A stretch of 64,000 nucleotides of DNA. Origin: Blasia pusilla. Lineage: Eukaryota > Marchantiophyta > Marchantiopsida > Blasiales. The notes under the pieces were generated by a model. It searched no databases. It was not told the DNA's origin and was given only the letters and a program-made list of their open reading frames with translations. The stretch covers positions 23,374,001-23,438,000 of the forward strand of contig CM114272.1 of NCBI GenBank assembly GCA_050084515.1, written 5' to 3'. The translations under genes and the position numbers were made by a program. Positions 55,991 to 64,000 of the stretch are shown here, one piece after another (within the stretch, counting starts at the first letter, position 1; every line of letters starts with the position of its first letter).

Positions 55991-56050
55991 TCATAATCCA
56001 CAGGGCGGGCTGGCTGGGCTGGACTGGCCTGGCCTGGCCAGGCCTGGCTC
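55991..56050. repeat. Degenerate GGCTG/GGCCT pentamer repeat
   Basis: GGGCTGGACTGGCCTGGCCT and its neighbours repeat a 5-bp motif about ten times with variation. Confidence 0.75.
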
Positions 56051-58776
56051 GGTGCCTGTAAACGTAGCCAACCATATGGGCTTGTGGGGCACTGTAGTGG
56101 TATATTCTCTTCTCCAGTTCGATATCTACACTTGCATGATGTATTGTACATTTTGGTATGTTACGAATGTGCTCATGGACGCTTGATGAGGTACGATGAT
56201 CACATGCCCAAGACGTGGAGCATGACCCGCGCATGATCTGAGCTGGCACGATCACATCTTTCTCATTGGTTATCACAATATGGCCTCGCAATCTGTATTA
56301 CGATTTTAGTACACGGGTTTAGAACTGGGTCCCAAATAAAATTGAAGTACACGGTTAGTCTCGGGAACTCTAGCTGGAACGGTATTCCTCTGATCCCGGC
56401 TGGTTTCCCGACGAGTGGGGTGCGCGCGAGAGAGACAGGGGCGAGCCGGAAAGCGGGATACGGGGGAGCGTGTTTGTAGGCGGGTCGCGCGGTGGGAGCA
56501 CGGGTGAGGTTACGGTTCGAGGCGGGAAGGGTCCCGGTGGCGCAGTGGTCCCCGAGTTGTCCCGACCAAGGTCCCGGTAGAAAAGCAAAAGACCGGAAGT
56601 CTTTGTGGTCTTTTGGCTCGGGGCTGTCCCTGACTTCTGTCCCGACGGCCTGCCGACTTCGACGGGCCTCATGATCGGCGAGCGGGATCGGGCTCTCAAG
56701 GGATCGACGCCCGTGGAGAGTGGCGATCCACAGTACTAAAGTACTCGCTGGGAAAGTACAGTACAGAGAGCGCCAGTGTTGGAGTGGCCGCGCCGGTACG
56801 CTCGCACTTTTGCTATGACGGGGACAGGCGGCTGGGGCGGTGCACAGCAGGTGGTATATTTGGAGAGAGTATAATGAACAGCGTAACTGATCCATATGTA
56901 GGGGCGAACTCGTGTTGTACGAAGTCTGTAGAGGATTATAGGTGAGGCAGCTGCAGAGAAGTGGGCCGAGGAGCCCATCGGATGACTTCTTTTCTGCACT
57001 TCGCAGGGAAGACTCCATTTTACTGTTCTATTCCCGTAGCAATCACGTAAGTTGGTAACTGGATTTTTTCCCTTATTTCCTCATGGAAAATTTAGTGTTT
57101 TTTTCTTCTGTCTAACATAGTTCTCACTTTAGTACTTGGAGTCTTTCTTTCCATTCTCTCTAAATGTGTGTTTTCCAAATTTATCGGAAGAATTTTTCAC
57201 ATGTCACGTGACCGTAATTTTCTTAACGTCCCATACTTTCATGTCCATATTTGACGCCAAGCTTTAAGCTTCGTGGATTGCCAATTCAAACCAGAATTTT
57301 TTAAAAGGCTTCTCGGGAGTTTTTTAAATTATTGAATATTAAAAGGTAATTTCGCCATTAAAAAAAAGTGGCCACTACGAGGGCGTTTAGGGTGTGTAGT
57401 TGGAGGGTGGGCTGGAGATTCGGGTGTGTGTGGAAGGGGGAGGTCCAGAAAGTGGCAGAGATATGTGAAGGCCAAGCAAAAGTATCTACCCCCAGCCTAA
57501 GGTACGCGATTGGTAATGAGTATGTCGAGATAAGATAGTAGAGCACGGGGAGTAGCCGTAGAGGTGAACCCAAGAGGATGGTAAGTAAATCAGTCGGTCG
57601 GTAGTATCCGAATGTACGAGTCTGAGAGGGAGCCGCGAAATGAAGAGAGTAGAGTTTAGGGAAGGGGAGGGAAAAGCGGGGCGCGATTCAGCGAAAGCAG
57701 CGGGCGAGGAATGATGCGGTGGCACGGCTATGGTCGGTTTGCACGGCGTTTTAGGCGCCGTCTAAAATGTGCCGAGGCCAAGGCGAAGTCCAATTGCTAG
57801 AAATATTCGTGGCGCAGCTTTCAGAACTCCTCTGCCTCCCACCCCCACTCCCTCTCGCTCGCTCTCCCTCTCTTTCTGGGGTAGGATTCCGTGTACCTCT
57901 CGCGGTATTTCCTCCCTCCTCTCTCTCTCTATCTGTGACAGGATCCCGTTATTTCTGTAATAGACCTGACGTCGAACGTCCCAAGCAGCAGAATTTCCGC
58001 GCCTTGTTGCTGCCCTGGCTAGTTTTGCTCTCTGCCCGCCGCGGTGGCCTGTATTCGCTCTACATATCGTAAACTATAGGCTAGACTTGTTCGCTCCTAC
58101 ACTAACAACAGAGACACATATGGCAAGAAAAGCGTGAAGGTGAGCATCCAATCGCTCCAAGTGCGTCTACGGAGATATGAACAATGGAGCTTTGCCTGCA
58201 GATCTACTCCCGTCTGACTGTTCAGGCCGAGTAAAGATCTTGGAATTCGTTTGCAGCGAGCTTGCACGAAGATTTTGTGTCACTCCATTCAGCTGCTATT
58301 ACCAGTAGCTTCAGCATTGCATGGCAGAAGGTATGAGTCGTCCATCCATATCTTGATCTGAGAGTGATATCGCGTCAAGTACAGTGCCGCACCTTGCGAA
58401 TTTCCCTTCACTGCAAGTGTCTGGAACGGCCAGCATTACGAAAAGTTCGCGGAGCCCGTGGAATCTTTCTGTAGGCGTCACTCACTGTAAAGCTTTTGAC
58501 ACAATTCCTGTCCGGAGCATGGCTCTTGGTTTCGTGACAAAACTCCATTCGGAGACTCACGTTAAAGTACTTAATTCTGTGTAGATACCGCGGGAGACTC
58601 TAAGGAGCAACACGAACACAGCTGCAAGTGAGCGTATCTATGCCAGGGCCATTCCTGAAGACATCTCCCAAAATGCACGTGATTTCCGGCTGCACATGAG
58701 TTTGATCCTTCGTAACTTCGTCCTTGTACTGCCCGTGCTGGGACAATTGCTGGTGCGTCTTTGTCAGTAAGCAAAA
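56051..58776 (+). promoter_or_regulatory. PIN upstream region: presumed promoter and 5' leader
   Basis: GC-rich, with a CT-rich stretch at about 57840-57935 and short upstream ORFs in the probable leader (for example ATG GCA AGA AAA GCG TGA at about 58120). Auxin-response-element cores (GAGACA, the reverse of TGTCTC) occur at 56432 and 58111; a hexamer of this kind is common by chance. A 252-codon minus-strand frame at 56263-57018 starts with ATG but matches no known family. Confidence 0.35.
58111..58116. promoter_or_regulatory. Auxin-response-element-like hexamer GAGACA
   Basis: Reverse complement of TGTCTC, the ARF-binding core, 660 bp upstream of the PIN start codon. PIN genes are auxin-responsive in many plants, but a single hexamer is weak evidence. 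Confidence 0.2.
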
Positions 58777-61700
58777 ATGATCAACGCGGGAGACCTCTAC
58801 AATGTACTGAGCGCAGTGATACCTTTATATGTGGCCATGATCCTGGCCTATGGATCAGTTAAATGGTGGGGAATATTAACACCCGATCAATGTGGAGGGA
58901 TCAATCGCTTCGTTTCGGTCTTTGCTGTTCCGCTGCTGTCATTCAAGTTTATTGCGCTGAACAATCCATACACAATGAACTACCAGTTCATTGCCGCGGA
59001 CGCCATGTCGAAGATTGTAATTCTTACCTTGCTCGCTCTGTGGGCACGATACACTAAACGTGGTAATTTTGACTGGATGATCACTCTTTTCATGCTGGCA
59101 ACACTCCCCAATACCTTGGTCATGGGCATTCCTCTTCTTAAAGCCATGTATGGTCGTGAGGCAGGCTCCCTTGTCGTTCAGGCAGTTGTGTTGCAGTGTA
59201 TCATATGGTACACTCTCCTGCTTTTCTTGTACGAGTACCGCGCTGCTAAGACGCTTATCATGGAGCAATTTCCGGAGACAGCGGCTTCTATCGTCTCGTT
59301 CAAGGTCGACTCCGATGTGACATCCTTGGACGGGAGAGAACCGGTACAAACTGAAGCCGAAGTAGGAGATGACGGGAAGCTTCACGTGAAGGTGAGGAAA
59401 TCAGTTTCATCCTCGCAAGGCATTTCATCACGAAGATCGCAAGGGTTGCTTTCCATGCCATCTTCGAAAGCTCTCACTCCGCGACCGTCTAATCTCACAG
59501 GGGCCGAGATTTACTCTCTGCATTCTTCTGTGAATTTGACGCCCAGAGAATCGAGCTTCAACCACACCGATTTCTACTCCATGATATCTGGTCGGGGTGG
59601 AAGTCCTCGGCAGTCTAATTTCACGTCGTCTGATGTTTACTCTCTTCATTCTTCAAGGGGACCTACACCTCGAACGTCCAACTTTAACGAGGAGAACTCC
59701 AAAGATCTACATGCCTATGCCCGAGGGGCATCTCCCCGTTTTCCACCACCAGTTTATCACTCTTCCGGGCACGTATTTGGGCGGAGTCACACGGGTATGG
59801 GAGGAGGCTTTGATGGCAGTCACCTAGGAATGTATCCTGGGCGCCAAGCTTATCCTGGAAGCAACGTCGGTGTATACTCCCCAACTCCTTCGCAGGTCAA
59901 TAAGAAAATGGTGGACGCCAAAGCGACTGCAAAACTGGAAGATGACGCTGCCAAGGAGCTTCACATGTTCGTGTGGAGCTCAAGTGCATCTCCCGTCTCC
60001 GAAGCAGGCCTGCATGTCTTTGGAAATAACAATGAATTTACGGCAGATGAGGCATCGAGGAATAATGACTTCGACGCTAAAGAAGTACGACTCCTTGTTC
60101 TGCCTGCTCCAGACACCACTGCCTCCACTACCAATGCAGGTATGAATGCTTGCTACCGTAACAACAACTCTACAGTTTCACCGAGTGTCCTACAAATTGT
60201 GTCTCCGTGGTAAGATTTATCGATTATTGTTTTTCCCTTCATCGAGCTTTTACTGGCCTTGCCGCTGAGTTCTTATATGTGTATTGCAGGTGCTGCAGGC
60301 CCTGCTGGAACCGCAGGTCCTACTGCAGAACTCACTCGCCAGACCTACGAGGAGTACGTCCGCGAAGACTTCAGTTTCGGGAATAGTAAAGGATTGGGCA
60401 AAGGAGACGAAAATTTGGAAAAGGATGGACCGAGTCTGTCAAAAAAATTCGGATCAAGCTCGACAACCGAACTCACCCCTAAACTTGTTGAAGACCGCAA
60501 GCAATCCGACATGCCTCCGTCTACTGTAATGATCAAGCTCATTCTGGACATGGTCTTCCGGAAACTTTTACGCAACCCCAATTCCTACTCGAGTCTTGTA
60601 GGGATTACCTGGGCTTTAATTTCATTCAAGTAAGTTCCATCTTTCCTAGATCGATAATCCACTTAGTTGGCAGTGCGGTTTCCTAGCTCGTCGTATCATG
60701 TGCTTAACATAGCAGTTGCTTGGTTAGTTTCGGTCACCTACCACTGATACCTCAAAACCAACCTAATTTGCATATTTTGGGTGCTGAATGGTGAACATCC
60801 TTGTAAGAGCGGACCTTCAATCTCACATGGGTTCGAGCTTCTCTCTGCAACCTGTAGAAATCTCTGTATGCTTTGCTTGAAAATGCCTATTCGTAATTAG
60901 CTGACCCTCGTAGTGGATTCCCACATCGTCTTCAAATTACAAGGCATAGTTCGATGCAGAATTTTTTTATGTCCTCTAATGATTGGTAGCTTTCCTGTCT
61001 TTGGGCAACTGTTGACAATTAGGGCTGAGTTGCTTCATATTTCGAAACTCCGGCAATTATTTGTGGAATGAGTAGTTGTTCGAGATCTGTCAAAATCAAA
61101 AGTTGCTGTTCATATTTTTAAACTACCATGCTGTATATTTGCAGAGTTATCTTAACCGAGGTGCCGATTTGTTAGCAAAAGGCTCCCTTCTTATGAGCCA
61201 TAACATTGCACTTGTGCAGGTGGCATGTGCGAATGCCTAAACTTATTGACAACTCGATCAGCATATTGTCGGATGCTGGTCTAGGCATGGCTATGTTCAG
61301 TCTTGGTAAGATCGCACAACATAAACCTTTGTAGCCTTGCTTTTTCCTCCTTTGTTCTCACTATAACTGCTTTAAAGGTCACGTGATCCACAAAATAAAA
61401 CTGATCTATTTTCTTTCCATCATTCAGAAGGTGTAGAGATCGTTGAGAGTAGAAGCCTCAAGCCTTGCAATTTGCATCCAGTTCAGTATATCTCACTACT
61501 GTAGCCGTTAAATTGTTAAAGAAATGTTTAGATAGTGAAGGGCTGGGAGGATGTAGATTTTAACATCGATTGTGCGTCCATGGAGTTGAGGAAATACCCC
61601 ACTCCTGATATGGGTTAACAACTAGGTGTGCAAGAATTTAAACTTTGATTGGTTGGTGAATTGCACGGCAGGTCTTTTCATGGCACTGCAAGGAAGACTC

Positions 61701-62903
61701 ATTGTTTGTGGACCCTCATTAGCAGCCATGTCCATGGCAATACGATTCATCACAGGTCCAGCAGCAATGGCAGCTGCTTCTGTGGCCGTTGGACTGAAAG
61801 GAAGTTTGTTGCACGCGTCAATTGTACAGGTAATCTTCCTTAGATCTATGTCGACGTTTCGCTCGAGTCTGTTGCTGGAGTCTGCATTACTCTGTTTTGG
61901 ATTCAGACCATCCTAATCAGTCCGCCTTTGGTAGACCATCAACTTCAGACTGAGATTTCATTTCCTAATCAAGACCATTACCATTGCTGTCAAATGCGAC
62001 GACCGTGTACCGAATGTATGAAAATGCCTAATAGATGTCCTTTTAAAATTATCTTGGACCATTACTAGTTTTACACATTCTTGCAAGTCCGACCATCCAA
62101 AAAATGTCTAGCGGGCGAAGCATTCGATGTCCCTCGGTGGCTATGGGCAGCACATGTACAGATGGAAAGTTGAGGAAGGGGAGTATAATTCGAGATGTGG
62201 TCTTAGAAGTTCTCTGTAAACCGTCACAATTCATCGGCTGTACTACTTCCCGAGTTATATGAGTGGCTGAGGATTGACATCATAGATTGCTTGGAACCTT
62301 CTCACTGACAAGCTAGTGTGGAATATGTGCTTTCAGGCTGCCCTGCCACAGGGAATTGTTCCTTTTGTATTTTCAAAGGAGTACAACCTTCACCCTGATG
62401 TTTTGAGCACATCGTAAGTTCCTCTCCTTTCTGAAGAACGAATGCCATGGCTTGTGTCAAATACGATTGGCGTATGTTAAATAATTAGGACTGTGAACGA
62501 AGATGTTTCCATTTTGAAGGTCAAATGGTATGGCTTAGAACGCGTAGGATTGACAAAAAGTCCACCCGCTGAAGATCAAATCGTGTCCCAGGTAGGTTAG
62601 GAGTTGACCTAGGCGTTGGTACAGGCGTAGCATGATGTTCTAACCGTAATACTAATAATTCACGAGATTACATTCCATCGCCTTCCATACGGGCAGTTTG
62701 TAGATTTTGTGGTATGCTTGTACCAACGACTAAATCACGATGATAATATCTGAAGACGCTCTGAAATTGGTAGTTCGGCGCCTTAAAATTTGTGCAATGA
62801 ATGAAAAGTCTCACTACTGTCTGGCGTTCAATGCAGGGTGATTTTTGGCATGCTTGTATCGCTGCCCGTAACACTGTTGTACTACGTCCTCTTGGGCCTG
62901 TAA
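58777..62903 (+). CDS. PIN: Long-loop PIN-FORMED auxin efflux carrier, 6 exons, 696 aa
   Basis: PIN proteins export auxin (IAA anion) across the plasma membrane and set its direction of flow. Exons: 58777-60139, 60290-60629, 61220-61305, 61672-61829, 62337-62413, 62837-62903; all introns are GT..AG with matching phases, giving one uninterrupted frame. Residues 7-155 hold the first five membrane helices (start [24 protein letters not shown] at 62-65; [13 protein letters not shown] with the helix-breaking Pro111-Asn112). Residues about 160-535 form the long hydrophilic loop, with [16 protein letters not shown], four S/T-P-R-x-S phosphosite repeats (234-238, 255-259, 276-280, 297-301) and [18 protein letters not shown] (398-415). 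The last five helices run from about 537 to the end ([44 protein letters not shown]). Length and loop motifs fit canonical plasma-membrane PINs, closest in wording to bryophyte ones. All key motifs are intact. Confidence 0.97.
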
Positions 62904-64000
62904 TGCCTCAGCTTGCACTGGATGAAAGAGAGAGGTTTGGCTTGCTGGATCTTCTGTGATGGTTCTCCATAACCATTCGAGCTTGGGAGTTTGAGAGCCC
63001 TCAGCGTTTTTTTGATGAGTTTTATCCTTGACTTAAGCGGATTTTAGTTAAACCAAGAAAAGAGTTAACCTTTTTATTCACTCAGAGGAATCAAGTATGT
63101 GCAGAGCCAGCTACCAGCATGCTGGCTTTCAAGGAGAAAACTGACACTCCAAATGATTGGGGTTATGTGATATACTCCTTCCTTTATAGGCGCCACCCTC
63201 GCCTAACTGAGTAAGCTTCCTTCATAGACCTTGGTAAGAATCTCAAACTTGATTCCCAACTGTAGAAGAGAGCAATAAGGTCACAACTAGTTTTATCTGG
63301 TGAAGTCCTTTTCCAACACTTGAGACTGCAGTTGAATTATTTTTTTCCCACGCTTTTGTGTGGAGTAGAAATGTTGACGTTAGAGGCATTTCCGTTCCTC
63401 TCACATTGTGAGAGAGATGGGAGTGCTGGAGGGTGCTGGTCTTAAAATCAGTGAGAGAACTTTCTCTGACACAAAATAAATTTTGACTCGTCTTTTCAGG
63501 GAAGATATGGAGGTGTATCAACATGTCCGACTACAGGCAATTTTCCCAAAGAGTGTGCCTATGTTGTGACCTTCATCGATGTACACATTTGTGTTTAATA
63601 TCTCTCATCAATAAAGTGCTCCTTATGTATCCTATGAAACCGTTTGTACACCGCTCATGTCAGCGATGATAGCAAGCCGATTGATACACCCAAAATGGAA
63701 TAGTATATCAGTAGAGACACATTTGGGTTTAGCATATCATCCACACGGAACTCTCAAAAGTTGCACAGTTTGGTGTTTTAAATTCATCTCCGGTTATTGA
63801 AATGGGTGTAAACGTCACCATTAATAGGGGGGGTTAATGGGCAAGACTTGCACAATTCTTCATGTCATGTTAAACTTGGAGTACACATATACTTTAAGTC
63901 CTTGGGCAATGAGAGAAACCTTTTCAAAGAGTGCTCCTAAGAGTGACTCCGTATTGTATGGACGTATGGGCTTCTAAGGACAATTCGCTCGCTTATTGGC
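62904..64000 (+). other. PIN 3' flank
   Basis: Presumably includes the PIN 3' UTR. AATAAA at 63609-63614 is a candidate poly(A) signal about 700 bp after the stop. No other gene is seen up to the right edge. Confidence 0.4.

Noticed and set aside
55707-56291. 195-codon frame, minus strand
   Set aside because: Non-ATG start, overlaps a pentamer repeat, no motif.
56263-57018. 252-codon ATG-started frame upstream of PIN, minus strand
   Set aside because: The composition is that of translated GC-rich non-coding DNA; no motif or family resemblance. Transcript data could change this.

Overview
The window reads as nuclear DNA of a land plant, most likely a bryophyte (moss-like). The main evidence is a complete six-exon, long-loop PIN auxin efflux carrier of the kind described in mosses and liverworts, plus an intron-containing mitochondrial IscA-type gene. 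The transposon debris is plant-like. The species cannot be fixed from the sequence alone. Genes are sparse (three supported), intergenic DNA is long, and base composition alternates between AT-rich blocks (about 3.5-10.8 kb, 17.4-28.5 kb, 33.6-37 kb) and more GC-rich blocks (about 11-17 kb, 28.5-32 kb, 38-52 kb, 53.7-63 kb).

Genes. (1) At the left edge, on the minus strand, is the first coding exon of a class II CPD DNA photolyase (29-502); the rest lies outside the window. (2) At 11884-13157 (+) is a four-exon gene for a mitochondrial IscA/HesB iron-sulfur assembly protein of 222 aa with all three Fe-S cysteines. (3) At 58777-62903 (+) is a six-exon PIN auxin efflux carrier of 696 aa, with its 5' leader and 3' flank inside the window. 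They look like independent housekeeping or developmental loci, not a cluster.

Mobile elements fill much of the rest. There are two oppositely oriented remnants of PIF/Harbinger transposases (8.8-9.1 kb +; 9.95-10.8 kb -) and a hAT-like (DUF659) transposase remnant (26.6-27.75 kb -). A 5'-truncated LINE (37.9-40.1 kb -) has a 13-bp target-site duplication, and a second 142-bp copy of its 3' end sits at 29.25 kb between two perfect palindromes. A tandem LTR array lies at 35.05-35.84 kb. A degenerate Ty3/Gypsy element (42.5-52.2 kb, minus strand) retains gag, protease, RT, RNase H and integrase domains.

The most interesting structure is in the Ty3 element. The 13 nt directly abutting its 5' LTR do not look like a tRNA-type primer site; 12 of them are perfectly complementary to a stretch inside the LTR that lies 30 nt downstream of a TATA box, that is, to the predicted 5' end of its own RNA. 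This is the arrangement of self-primed elements (Tf1/sushi type). The same element has LTR pieces in a permuted order, with outer breakpoints at a GACA-GT-TGTC motif inside the LTR and a 4-bp flanking duplication. This could mean integration of a two-LTR circle. A 5S rRNA-like segment lies antisense in its leader.

Other structure: a (GT)93 tract, two GA tracts inside degenerate repeats, a higher-order 163-bp tandem repeat, and several perfect inverted repeats. All calls come from reading the sequence; no database or alignment program was used.
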